A stretch of 64,000 nt of DNA from NCBI GenBank assembly GCA_018830105.1, contig JAHJTC010000024.1, positions 248,001 through 312,000 on the forward strand. The letters are read 5' to 3'. This stretch comes from Bacteroidota bacterium (GTDB lineage Bacteria; Bacteroidota; Bacteroidia; Bacteroidales; F082). The position numbers and the translations under genes are program-made. Numbering within the stretch: the first letter of the stretch is position 1; each line of letters starts with the position of its first letter. Below, one piece after another: positions 45,410 to 55,800 of this stretch. The notes beneath the pieces are model-generated. The model was not told the DNA's origin. It ran no database searches and saw only the letters and a program-made list of their open reading frames with translations.

Positions 45410-47455
45410 ATGACACAAAAAAGAAAATTTACCTTAGACAATACGGACAAAGAAACCCTAAAAAAATGGTACAGCCTGTTAACCATTGGGCGCCAGCTTG
45501 ACGAAAAAGCACCTAATTATCTCAAGCAGGCATTGGGATGGTCGTATCATGCGCCCTATGCCGGCCACGATGGAATTCAACTTGCAATTGGACAAGTATT
45601 TAATCGTGAAACCGACTTTCTTTTCCCTTATTATCGTGACATGCTAACGGCTATTTCTGCCGGGCTAACAGCAGAAGAAATTATTCTAAACGGACTCTCC
45701 AAAGCCGATGATCTTGCCAGTGGCGGGCGTCATATGTCAAACCATTTTGCAAAACCCGAATGGAACATCCAAAATGTTTCGTCTGCAACCGGAAATCACA
45801 CCTTACATGCTGTGGGAACCGCCAGAGGGATAAAGCAATATGGATCCAAAGGTGTTGCCATCAGTTCACAAGGCGAATCCTCCACCTCCGAAGGTTATGT
45901 TTTTGAAGCCATTAACGGCGCCTCGAACGAAAAACTACCTGTAATATTTGTGTTTCAGGATAATCAGTTTGGCATTTCAGTGCCACAAAAAGATCAATCG
46001 GCCAACCGTCGTGCTGCTGAGAACTATTCAGGTATGAAAAACCTGAAAATTATATATTGCGATGGCAAAAGTATTTTTAACGCTATGAATGCCATGTTTG
46101 AAGCACGCGAACATATTGAAAAACATGGAGAACCAGTAATTGTGCACGCCAATTGCGTTCGTATTCATTCGCACTCCAATTCGGACCGGCATGAGCTCTA
46201 TCGCGATGATAATGAGCGTCATTGTGTAACAATGAGTGATCCGCTAACACGTTTTAGAGTGCAGTTGATCCACTCAGGAAAATTTACCGATGAAGAGCTT
46301 GACGCACTGGATGCTGAAGCAAAGAAGACCATTTCGGCGGCTCATAAAAAAGTGATTAAAGCTGCTGATCCAAGTCCGGATAGTATTTTCGACTTTGTAT
46401 TGCCAGAACCCTATGCAGCCGAAAAATATCCCGAAGGCATTCACGACGGCACCAAAGGGAAATCGTTAAAGTTTATACAGGCGCTGAATGAAACGCTTAA
46501 GGATGAGTTCCGCAAAAATCCCGACACTTATATTTGGGGGCAGGATGTCGCCAACAAAGACAAGGGCGGTATATTTAATGTAACCAAAGGTATGCAGCAG
46601 GAATTCGGCAAAAATCGCGTGTTTAATGCGCCTATTGCCGAAGACTATATCATGGGTACGGCTAATGGCATGAGCCGTTTCGATAAGAAAATCCGTATTG
46701 TTGTTGAGGGAGCTGAATTCGCAGATTATTTTTGGCCTGCGATGGAGCAATTGGTCGAAACTTCGCACGATTACTGGCGCAGCAATGGCGCTTTTTCGCC
46801 AAACATTACAATCAGGTTGGCCTCAGGCGGTTATATTGGTGGCGGACTTTATCACTCCCAAACTATTGAAGGCGCCCTGGCAACTTTTCCGGGTTTGAGG
46901 ATTGTTTACCCGTCTTATGCCGACGATGCTGCCGGTTTGTTACGTACAGCCATGCGCAGTGAGGGTCCTACTGTATTTCTGGAGCCCAAGGCCTTGTACA
47001 ACGACCCACTTGCTGAAACAGTCGTTCCCGACGATTTTGAAGTGCCATTTGGCAAAGCCAGGATTCGCAGAAGCGGTAGTGATCTGAGTATCATCACCTA
47101 CGGAAATACCACACATATGGCCGTTGAGGTAGCTGATCGCATCAGTGACGAAACCGGCAAGGAAATTGAAGTGTTGGATATCCGCAGTTTGATTCCGCTC
47201 GACAAAGCAGCAATCATTGAATCGATAAAAAAGACCTCACGCGTGCTTGTTGTCCACGAAGATAAAGTTTTTGCAGGATTTGGAGGCGAGCTGGCTGCTA
47301 TTGTTGCAGAAGAAGCTTTTGAATATTTGGATGCGCCAGTGAAACGTATTGGATCTACCTTTACACCCGTTGGGTTCAATCGTATCCTGGAAAAAGCAAT
47401 ACTGCCCAATGCGGATAAAATTTATACCGCAGCCAAAGAAATACTGGATTTTTAA
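45410..47455 (+). CDS. 2-oxoacid dehydrogenase E1, fused alpha and beta subunits
   Basis: Thiamine-diphosphate decarboxylase component of a pyruvate or branched-chain 2-oxoacid dehydrogenase. The alpha half (to about residue 330) has FPYYRDMLTAISAG, GRHMSNHF and the ThDP site SSQGESSTSEGYVFEAINGA followed by NQFGISVP; the metal motif is GES instead of the usual GDG. The beta half has IWGQDVANKDKGGIF, FNAPIAEDYIMGTANGMS, GPTVFLEPKALY and the C-terminal transketolase-like domain DIRSLIPLDKAAIIESIKKT. About 681 residues. ATG at 45410 is used; TTG at 45404 is less likely. No E2 or E3 gene is adjacent. Followed by a terminator. Confidence 0.93.
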   Translation: MTQKRKFTLDNTDKETLKKWYSLLTIGRQLDEKAPNYLKQALGWSYHAPYAGHDGIQLAIGQVFNRETDFLFPYYRDMLTAISAGLTAEEIILNGLSKADDLASGGRHMSNHFAKPEWNIQNVSSATGNHTLHAVGTARGIKQYGSKGVAISSQGESSTSEGYVFEAINGASNEKLPVIFVFQDNQFGISVPQKDQSANRRAAENYSGMKNLKIIYCDGKSIFNAMNAMFEAREHIEKHGEPVIVHANCVRIHSHSNSDRHELYRDDNERHCVTMSDPLTRFRVQLIHSGKFTDEELDALDAEAKKTISAAHKKVIKAADPSPDSIFDFVLPEPYAAEKYPEGIHDGTKGKSLKFIQALNETLKDEFRKNPDTYIWGQDVANKDKGGIFNVTKGMQQEFGKNRVFNAPIAEDYIMGTANGMSRFDKKIRIVVEGAEFADYFWPAMEQLVETSHDYWRSNGAFSPNITIRLASGGYIGGGLYHSQTIEGALATFPGLRIVYPSYADDAAGLLRTAMRSEGPTVFLEPKALYNDPLAETVVPDDFEVPFGKARIRRSGSDLSIITYGNTTHMAVEVADRISDETGKEIEVLDIRSLIPLDKAAIIESIKKTSRVLVVHEDKVFAGFGGELAAIVAEEAFEYLDAPVKRIGSTFTPVGFNRILEKAILPNADKIYTAAKEILDF

Positions 47456-47475
47456 CCGGCACATCAACAAATATG

Positions 47476-47510
47476 AAAGCGCTTTGGTGATAACCGGAGC
47501 GCTTTTTTTT
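47476..47510 (+). terminator. Rho-independent terminator after E1
   Basis: Stem AAAGCGCTTTGG / CCGGAGCGCTTT (two G-U pairs), loop TGATAA, then a T run to 47510; 20 bases after the E1 stop. It begins the 320-base gap that otherwise holds only the promoter of the S41 protease gene. Confidence 0.85.
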
Positions 47511-47693
47511 GTCTTGAAAACTTAGAGAATTAAAACTCAAAAAACAAGCTTTCTATAATAGCTCAGGACTGATGCACTGATTAAAAATAAATCTGTCGCT
47601 TGCTTGAACTTTTATTTCCAAATCCTTATTGCTTAACAATCTTTAACGCCGCAAACGACATGTAAAAACAAGTTCTTGCAATAATTGTTTACT

Positions 47694-47725
47694 TTTGAAA
47701 GTTAGCAATTCATCGTCTATCTTTG
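47694..47725 (+). promoter_or_regulatory. Promoter of the S41 protease gene
   Basis: TTTG at 47694-47697 and TATCTTTG at 47718-47725 with a 20-base spacer: the best full match to the Bacteroidota promoter in the window. Confidence 0.65.
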
Positions 47726-47775
47726 TCTGGCATAATGCCTGTAACAAGCAATAAAAGTTCATAAAATATTTGATA

Positions 47776-49380
47776 ATGAAACATTTTGCATTATTAATTG
47801 CCTTTTCGTTTTTAAGTTTTTCAGTAATGTCGCAGAAAGCTGTTAAGACTGATCCTAAAGAAACCAGTCAGAAATTTGCAGCAGCACTATTTTATATCGA
47901 CAATTTCTACGTTGACAGCACCGACACGCCCAAACTGGTTGAGGATGCTATTGTTACGATGTTAAAAGATCTTGACCCACATTCATCTTATTATTCTAAG
48001 GATGACATCGCTGCTGCCAACGAACCTTTGGAAGGCAGTTTTGAAGGAATCGGTGTTACCTTTCAACTACTCAGAGATACTATTTTAGTGGTTTCACCCG
48101 TTCCCGGCGGCCCTTCGGAAGAGTTGGGCATCCTTGCGGGCGATCGCATTCTAAAGATTAATGGAGAAGAAGCTTTTGGGAAAAAAGTGACCAATAAATT
48201 TGTAATGGATCGTTTACGTGGCAAAAAAGGCACCAAGGTTGATGTCAGCATTTTACGCAATTACAATCCTGATTTGATTGACTACACCATTATTCGCGAC
48301 AAAATCCCAATCCATAGTATAGATGCCACCTATATGCTTGACAAAGATATCGGATATATCAAGCTTAACCGTTTTTCAAAAACCTCCATGGAGGAGTATT
48401 ACCAATCCATGGAAGAACTAAAAAAAGGCGGCATGGAGCATTTGATACTCGATTTGAGAGGCAACTCAGGAGGTTTTCTGAATGTAGCCGTTGAGCTTTC
48501 GGATGAATTTCTGGACGAAGGCAAACTGATCGTTTATACCGAAGGTCTCAAGAGTCCCCGCCAGGATTTTTCAGCAACATCTAAAGGCAGTTTTGAAAAA
48601 GGTAAACTAGTTGTTTTAATCAACGAAGGCTCTGCTTCTGCCAGTGAGATCGTATCTGGTGCTGTTCAGGACTGGGATCGCGCTGTTGTTATCGGGCGTC
48701 GGTCCTTTGGCAAGGGCCTTGTCCAGCGTCCTTTTCAGCTGCCCGACGGTTCTGTTATTCGTTTAACTGCTGCCCGTTACTACACACCCAGCGGAAGAAG
48801 CATTCAACGACCTTATGACGAAGGCAGCGAGACCTATTTCAAAGATCTTTATACACGTCAGTTGAATGGTGAACTTGTAAATGCCGACAGCATTCACTTT
48901 CCTGACTCACTAAAATATTCTACAGCAGCTAATCGCACCGTTTTTGGCGGAGGAGGCATCATGCCCGATATTTTTGTGCCAGTGGACACATTTCATCTGA
49001 CCAAATACTATTCCGACCTCATTCGCAAAGGTGTTTTCAATCGTTACACCATCGATTTTTCTAATGAAAACAGAGATCAATTCAAAAAAACCTTTAAAAA
49101 CATCGATAAATATATCAGTGATTTCGATGTCAGTCAGGCTATGATGGACGATTTTCTGGCGCTGGCCGAAAAAGAGGAGGTGGTTTTTGATGAAGCCTTA
49201 TTTGATCGATCGGAAGATTATATCAAATTACAAATCAAAGCCTTGATTGCCCGTAATATCTGGGATATGGAGAGCTACTATCAGGTAGTAAGCAGCAGTG
49301 ATGAAACCTTGCAACAAGCCATCGAAATCATTAAAAAGAAAAATATGTTTTCGGAAGTGATTCATCCTTCAGAAAAATAA
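47776..49380 (+). CDS. S41 family C-terminal processing protease
   Basis: Periplasmic serine protease. Signal peptide MKHFALLIAFSFLSFSVMSQ; ATG at 47776 is preferred over 47770. A PDZ domain lies at about residues 85-165 (GSFEGIGVTFQLL, LGILAGDRILKINGEEAFG), then the protease core with DIGYIKLNRFS, LILDLRGNSGGFLNVAVE, the nucleophile Ser in EGSASASEIVSGAVQDW and the general-base Lys in GRRSFGKGLVQ. 534 residues. Cleaves C-terminal tails of exported proteins. Own promoter and terminator context, so monocistronic. Confidence 0.95.
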   Translation: MKHFALLIAFSFLSFSVMSQKAVKTDPKETSQKFAAALFYIDNFYVDSTDTPKLVEDAIVTMLKDLDPHSSYYSKDDIAAANEPLEGSFEGIGVTFQLLRDTILVVSPVPGGPSEELGILAGDRILKINGEEAFGKKVTNKFVMDRLRGKKGTKVDVSILRNYNPDLIDYTIIRDKIPIHSIDATYMLDKDIGYIKLNRFSKTSMEEYYQSMEELKKGGMEHLILDLRGNSGGFLNVAVELSDEFLDEGKLIVYTEGLKSPRQDFSATSKGSFEKGKLVVLINEGSASASEIVSGAVQDWDRAVVIGRRSFGKGLVQRPFQLPDGSVIRLTAARYYTPSGRSIQRPYDEGSETYFKDLYTRQLNGELVNADSIHFPDSLKYSTAANRTVFGGGGIMPDIFVPVDTFHLTKYYSDLIRKGVFNRYTIDFSNENRDQFKKTFKNIDKYISDFDVSQAMMDDFLALAEKEEVVFDEALFDRSEDYIKLQIKALIARNIWDMESYYQVVSSSDETLQQAIEIIKKKNMFSEVIHPSEK

Positions 49381-49446
49381 ACGCTGAGATTTTAGTTGTT
49401 GGTGTGTGAACTCCCAAGTCGCACAGATTTGGTAGGTTGCGATTTG

Positions 49447-50355
49447 CTAATCTAAAAAACGCGGCGAAAGGTAAGTTCCGCTTCTTCTGGCAAAGTTAAA
49501 CTGCAAGCTGATTTCGTGTGTGCCACTGTTGTAATTAGCAATTTTTGAAATCCCAAAATCATAGGCATAATTCATTCTGATACTTGCAGATAAAGCAATC
49601 CCCGCTTTTAGAATCAGCGCATCCTGATTGCGGTAAGCCAGGCCGGCCTCCCACTGCCCGAAATTAAACTGCACATCAAGTTGAAACCTATTAATGCTTC
49701 CCTGCTGATGCCATGAAATACCCGAAAAAAGCTGTATTTCATTTTCCAGGATGAACCGATGCATCAGGTAGAAATGGTTGTGAATGGGAATTTTGAAAAT
49801 GGTAGCTTTACGATGAGGTGTCGTCACATGATTAGCCGCCATTCCCAATGTGAAATCTTTCCAGTAAAGCTCGAAGCCAAAGGAAAAATCCGGTTTCAGG
49901 ACTGATTCATCCGGTTTAATAAGAGGCTCGTTGCCTTCCTCAAAAATGAGTTCCGAAAAACGGACTTGCCGTTGATAAAAGCCTGCACTTAGTCCAAACT
50001 GTGCTGACAAAACCTGGGAAAACCTGACCTGATAGGCGTATGAGACCCCTAATTGGCGGGTTATTTCCTTGCCTGCAATTTGGTTCAGGAATCCAAATTT
50101 CAACCCCATAGGCTGTTGCTCCATAAACAAATCAGCTCCCACATATTGCACCGAAGGCGCATCCGGGAAGCCGATCCACTGTTGCCTGCCCATCAGTTCC
50201 ATATTCAACATGCCATTATCTATTATCGCAGCAGGATTGAATACCCTTTGGTTCATCCCATGCTGACTGAATAGCAGATCCGTTTGAGCAAAAACGGGCA
50301 CCGAGAGCGCGAGCCCAAGTAACAACAAGCTGATATTTCTGAGTTTACTCATCAT
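49447..50355 (-). CDS. PorP/SprF family type IX secretion membrane protein
   Basis: Outer-membrane beta-barrel of 302 residues with a signal peptide (ISLLLLGLALSVPVFAQ). Diagnostic strings are LLFSQHGMNQRVFNPAAI and ELMGRQQWIGFPDAPSV near the N-terminus, then alternating barrel strands to the end. PorP/SprF proteins hold CHU_C-type substrates at the surface after type IX export. The ATG at 50355 overlaps the stop of the OmpA-like gene, and a second ATG follows directly. Last gene of the giant-adhesin operon, where such proteins usually serve the adjacent substrate. Confidence 0.92.
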   Translation of the reverse strand: MMSKLRNISLLLLGLALSVPVFAQTDLLFSQHGMNQRVFNPAAIIDNGMLNMELMGRQQWIGFPDAPSVQYVGADLFMEQQPMGLKFGFLNQIAGKEITRQLGVSYAYQVRFSQVLSAQFGLSAGFYQRQVRFSELIFEEGNEPLIKPDESVLKPDFSFGFELYWKDFTLGMAANHVTTPHRKATIFKIPIHNHFYLMHRFILENEIQLFSGISWHQQGSINRFQLDVQFNFGQWEAGLAYRNQDALILKAGIALSASIRMNYAYDFGISKIANYNSGTHEISLQFNFARRSGTYLSPRFLD

Positions 50356-52829
50356 TTTTCCAAAGTTTTAGCCTGTTGCATACTTATACGAATCCCGGCA
50401 TGATAGGGCACAATAAAGCAATCGGAAAAACCTGCAGCCACAATTTGATTTTTTAGGGATTCAGCATCAGAAAGGGTATAACGATCTCCTGCTTCGTAAC
50501 GATACAAGCCATTAGATTCCGTGGCCTGAAAGCGAATTCCTGGAATTATTGTTTTCAGAACGGCAAAATAATCCTCTGGCGAATAGTAAGTTGAAGAAGC
50601 CATTAACTGAATTCGATACACTAAATCTGTCACTTTTTGGCTTTCGGGAGTTCGTGATACGAAAGGTTTAAAATCAGTTCCTGTCACTGTAAAGGTGGTG
50701 CGCCTGTTGGTTTGATGCTCGTTTTCTGTTGTTGCATTCGCAATCACAAGGTTACGCTTACCAAATCCGCGGGATACCAGCCGGGCAGGATCAATACCAT
50801 GCCTGATTAAATAATTTACAACCGATGCCGCGCGTTCCTCAGATAGCTTGTCGTTGTAGCTGTTACTGCCACGTGCGTCGGTATGCGCATTGATTTGAAC
50901 AATTACCTGTGGCGTTTCGCGAAGCATGGAAACAAGTTTGTTAAGTTCAATTTTAGAACTTTCGCGCAAGCTGGCCTTGTCGAAATCGTAGTAAATATTA
51001 TTGATTAATACCTCTTTCTTCTCCTGGATTGGAGTGAGTTCGAAATCCATATCCACGCCATTTTGCTTGTTAAGCAACTGCGGCTTTTTGGCATCAGGAA
51101 TGCGACAAACCCGCGACTCATTAAAGTAACCTTGTTTGCTAACCTTTACGGTATAAATATGATTTGGCTTAAGCGAATCGAAGCGATACAAACCCTGCAG
51201 ATCGGTATAAGTTTCCAGGAGAAAACCTCCCGGACCGCTTACTACAACTTTTTCTAAAGGCATTGGTTTCTTAGTTTCACGGTCGCTAACGAACCCACTG
51301 ATAGCCGCCGGATAGCTTAGCAATGAAAGTCTGAAATCCTGACGCACTACAACTTGCGTCGTATCTGCAATTTGCAGCACACGTTTCTCGGTAAAATAAC
51401 CGGCTTTTTCGGCCGTTACTAGCAGTTTACTTCCCACCGGAACAGAAGTCTGGTACGAACCCGTGCTATCTGTTAAAAAAGTAAGTTCCTCAGATCCGAC
51501 TCCCGAAACTGAAACTGCAACATCCACCAAAAGCTTTTCTGAATTGTCCTCGCGCACCTCTCCTTTCAGCAAAATACGCAGTGGAAAAGCTTCAAAATAA
51601 AATAAGTCGTCATTGTTTTCTACTTCCCTATTTGAACTTAAAAATCCCTGAACAGTATTTTTTTTCAGGTTAAGATAAAAGTCATCTGACTGACTATTAA
51701 ATGGATACCCTAACAAAACAGGGCGTGAAGCTGATTCATCAAAAAGTCGGCTCGCAAAAATATCAAGACCACCATAGCCTGTAAAACGTTCCGCCGAAAA
51801 CAACAATATACTATCTCCTATGCTGGTAGGGAAAAGTTCATCCGCACCAGAGTTGACCTTTGGCCCCATGTTGAGAGCTACTCCAAATCCGCCATCATCA
51901 CGCAGGCTGATGCGATAAATATCTTTTCCGCCATAACCACCCGGCAAATCGGAGACAAAATAAAGCATGCGTCCGTCCTCCCTAATAAACGGATGCCCAT
52001 AATGAATTTTCTTCTGCGTAAAATCTGCCCGCTTTGCTTTGCCAAAACTATTGCTTTCTGCATCATAATCAGCCATCATTAAAGCACACTTCCTGATGCG
52101 ATTTCTACATTGTGTAAAAAATACCCGCTTATGTTCGTGATCAAAAACAAGGGTGCCAATATTTTTGTTCGGCCTGATATTGAGTGGGATAAGCGCTTCA
52201 AAATCGCCAAAAGCATTGATGCTGCTTTCAAAAACAGCAGAAAAATACTCCGAAGTGCGATTATCTTGTTTGTCACGTTGATTTATGGGTCGGGCGCTTG
52301 AGACCAGCATTCGATCATCTTGCCACAAAGCAGCGTAATCACTCCAGGGGGAATTGAGCTGATGCGCCGGTTCAAATGGAAAATCAGGAGTAGATTTCTG
52401 CGCTTCCCATCTTTTTATCAACGCAAGTAAATCGACCAATTGCCGCGAATAGGGCTGTTTTTCAAGGGCTTGCCTAACAGTGCTCTCAGCCTGATCAAGC
52501 TGATTCAGTTTTAAATGAACCGATGCTTTCAGAATAAACCATTCAACAGGTGTTTCATTTCCACTGGTAGCGTCAATTAGCCAGGGTACTGATTTCGGAA
52601 GTTGGTTCATTTGCACATATGCTTCACCAATTTTGTAGGACAACTCAAGTCGCGCATCACTTTCGGCGGATCGGTCAAAGGCTTTTTTCCAGACTGATAT
52701 TGCACCGGTAAAATCGTTTTTACTATAGCGCTTTTCTGCCTGTTTCAATAAGCGGGGCGATTGCGCCTCAACTGACTTGAAAGCAAAAGAAACCAGCAGA
52801 AATAAGACTATTAACGCGCTATTTTTCAT
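50352..52829 (-). CDS. PorE-like protein: TPR, beta-propeller, regulatory, OmpA and SPOR domains
   Basis: Signal peptide 1-22, TPR region about 23-140, a WD40-like (PD40) propeller about 160-415 (FIREDGRMLYFVSDLPGGYG, SADELFPT-like blades). Two carboxypeptidase-regulatory-like beta domains follow (418-590), then an OmpA peptidoglycan-binding domain at 606-717 (YYDFDKASLRESSKIEL, NAHTDARGSNSYNDKLSEER). A SPOR-like domain lies at about 735-810 (YRIQLMASSTYYSPEDYFA). The first four parts match the order of PorE in the type IX system. The extra SPOR domain would add a second peptidoglycan contact. Overlaps both neighbours by four bases (ATGA), so it is made together with the adhesin and PorP-like protein. 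Confidence 0.9.
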   Translation of the reverse strand: MKNSALIVLFLLVSFAFKSVEAQSPRLLKQAEKRYSKNDFTGAISVWKKAFDRSAESDARLELSYKIGEAYVQMNQLPKSVPWLIDATSGNETPVEWFILKASVHLKLNQLDQAESTVRQALEKQPYSRQLVDLLALIKRWEAQKSTPDFPFEPAHQLNSPWSDYAALWQDDRMLVSSARPINQRDKQDNRTSEYFSAVFESSINAFGDFEALIPLNIRPNKNIGTLVFDHEHKRVFFTQCRNRIRKCALMMADYDAESNSFGKAKRADFTQKKIHYGHPFIREDGRMLYFVSDLPGGYGGKDIYRISLRDDGGFGVALNMGPKVNSGADELFPTSIGDSILLFSAERFTGYGGLDIFASRLFDESASRPVLLGYPFNSQSDDFYLNLKKNTVQGFLSSNREVENNDDLFYFEAFPLRILLKGEVREDNSEKLLVDVAVSVSGVGSEELTFLTDSTGSYQTSVPVGSKLLVTAEKAGYFTEKRVLQIADTTQVVVRQDFRLSLLSYPAAISGFVSDRETKKPMPLEKVVVSGPGGFLLETYTDLQGLYRFDSLKPNHIYTVKVSKQGYFNESRVCRIPDAKKPQLLNKQNGVDMDFELTPIQEKKEVLINNIYYDFDKASLRESSKIELNKLVSMLRETPQVIVQINAHTDARGSNSYNDKLSEERAASVVNYLIRHGIDPARLVSRGFGKRNLVIANATTENEHQTNRRTTFTVTGTDFKPFVSRTPESQKVTDLVYRIQLMASSTYYSPEDYFAVLKTIIPGIRFQATESNGLYRYEAGDRYTLSDAESLKNQIVAAGFSDCFIVPYHAGIRISMQQAKTLEK

Positions 52830-55800
52830 TCTATTACAAGTGTTACTGACCCTTTTTCTGTGCGGACTATCTCGCCGTTTCCGTCGCGTATTTCATGCAA
52901 ATAATAATAAGTTCCCGCACTTACCATCTTACCATTGTAGCGTCCATCCCAGCCTTGATCGCCGGTAAATATTTCAACGCCCCAGCGGCTGAAAACGCGG
53001 ATAAAATCACCTTTGCGGAACACGTCATTGATTCCATCGCCGTTTGGCGTAAAAGCATTGGAAACATTAAACGGTTCAATGTATACCGATGCCTTCGATA
53101 AACAGCTTTCACCGGTTATTGCTGTCACATGGACAGAATCATCCGGCAAATCCAATCCGGCATAAACAAATTGATTGGAGCTTCCCGATTGTAGGATTTC
53201 ATTGTCGGAATAGAAATCATACTGAACAAAGGTGTTCGGTTCAACAGCAATCAATTTTAAATCAGGGTTTATTTCCAGCTCAATAGGCGGATTGGGATTT
53301 ACAGACAATGAAATATCGACAGAATCGCTGCAACCCAGACTATTAATCCCAATAAGCACTATAGCGGTATCCTTTTCTGCTGGAAAACTTATTTCATTTG
53401 CAGTGATAAGCGGATCCAGAAGCCATTGGTAGCTGTCGGCACCAGAAGCCTTCAAACTGAAGAAATCGCCTTCACAGGCCGAAGTTTCGCCTGCAACATC
53501 GATTTGTGGAGCTGGGTCAATAATCAGGTTGACCGCGCCCCTCATCTGCTGCGAACAGCTTTCGCTTAAGGCATTGGCTTCCACTGTATAAACTCCTGTT
53601 TCGAACTGTGATTCAAAAGCAATGGCCTGTCCATCGCCATAGACAACTTCCTGTGGCACAACACCATTTTTAAGAAGCGTATAGTTCACGCCTATCTGTG
53701 AACCAGAAAGATATAATCCGTTTCCTGCTTCATTTTCGCACCATCGACCTCCACCTAATAAATTGAAAACAATTGGTTTTGCTGTCTGATTCACTTCAAC
53801 AAGCCCATTCATCAATTGCACACAATTTTCGTTACTCACTGCAATGGCGTGATAATTTCCCTGCGAATACTGCGGACCAAAATTCACACTGTTTCCTGTA
53901 CCAGTTTTTGAAAGCCCCGTAAAGCTGCCGTTATTAAATAATTTATAAACCATTCCTGTTTCACTGTCATTTAAAGTGATTTCCGGTGGTGTTTGATTTT
54001 CGCAATATAAACCACCTCCCGATAAATTATACACTTCGGGCAATCCGTGGATTCCCACTAAAACAGAGTCTTTTACCGATTCTTCACCTGCAATTACAGT
54101 TGCAGTGTACCAGGTGTCGGTAACAGGAAAGGCAGTGATTATATTATTTGCTGCATTAAGTGGTTGCCCGTTAGCCGTCCAGTGCCAGCGGTAATTCCCG
54201 CTGCCGCCCGAGGGCAAAGCCATGATTTGAACAGACTGGCCAGGACAAACAAAGTCAGCATCCGCGCTTACTTCCAGGCCAAGCAATCCACCCGTTACGA
54301 AAACATTAACCTGATCTTCGGATGAACATAAAGTTTGATTGTCACGGACTATTCCCTTAAACTGAACACTTTGTTGTAATGCTAATGTGTTTGTAATCAA
54401 ACTATTCGGGTTTTGCACTAAGTTTTCAGGCTGCCATTGAAAAGCATTATCCCCCGAGCCACCACTTATTGATGCCTGAAGCGTAGCAAAATTCCCCTGC
54501 GTTATATACTGATCGTTGCCGGCTGCAACAACCGGTGCATTATGCTTTATCACAACGGCAGAACCTGCCATAGGCTCGAAACAAGGAAATCCAGGCCGAA
54601 AAGCTTCCACGGTGTAAATACCGGGAACATTATACTGTCCGAAATTTATTGATTGACCTTGTCCTACAACTGTTACAAGCGATTGTGCTCCTCTTTTTAA
54701 GGTATAGTTCAAGCCAGCTTCAGAGCCAGATAATCCTATTGAGACCATTTCGTTACTCTGGCAAAAACTCCCGCCTCCGGTTACCATAAATTGTTGAATT
54801 TCTTGAGCAACCGAAACAAAAATGGAATCTGTAACTACTGATTCTCCGTCATCAAGCTCCAGATATATCCAGGAGCTCTCCTGCATTTCAGTAATCAATT
54901 TCATTGAATCACTTAATATTTCACCTGTTTCGTTCGTCCACTGATAGTTGTAAACACCTGATCCACCATTTGGTAATGCAAGCGCAACAAATTTCTGACC
55001 AGTACAAAGTTGTGTTTGCTCTGCGAGAATGCGAGCAGACAAGCTCCCTCCAACAACAACTACAATGAGTGTATCCTGGGCAGATTCGCACAGACTTTGG
55101 GTGTCTGTTACAGCAAGATAAAACAAGGTAGTTTGATCCAGCGGTGCGGTTTCCGTAATTGCCTGATCAGGTGACTCCACCAACCATTCCGGAAACCAGG
55201 CAAAGCTATAATCTCCGCTTCCGCCGATAGCATCACCAGTTAAAGCAGCTGTTTCACCAGCAGTAATTGTTTGGTCGGAGCCCGCAAAAACTTCAGGGAC
55301 ATCGTAGGTTATCAGCGAAGCCGTGCCACTCATTAGCCTGTCACAATCCGATTGTGATGCTTGGGCAAATACCTGATAATTACCTTCTCCAAAAATCATC
55401 TCGAACGACAACGCAAAACCAGTTCCAAGCTGAACCATTTCCGTTTCCAGTCCATTATGCCAGAGTGTATATTCTACTTGAATTTCAGATCCAGACAAAA
55501 CCAGATCAGGAATTGCTTCGCCTGCACAATAATTACCTCCTCCTGACAGCTCAAAAAGTTGAGGTTGAACGCGTGGCGTGATCAAAACAGAATCAGTAAC
55601 TGTTTGTGATCCTTCGCTAAGCACCAATATATACCAGGTTGGAATCTCAGGATAAACCACAGGATTCAGGATACTCGACTCAAAACCAGCAGGATTGGAT
55701 GTCCACTGATAGCTATAGCTTCCGGAGCCGCCTCCGGGCAAAGCAAATAAACTCACTTCGCTCCCCGGACAAGCTGCCGGAGTATTAAAAATTTCAAGGG

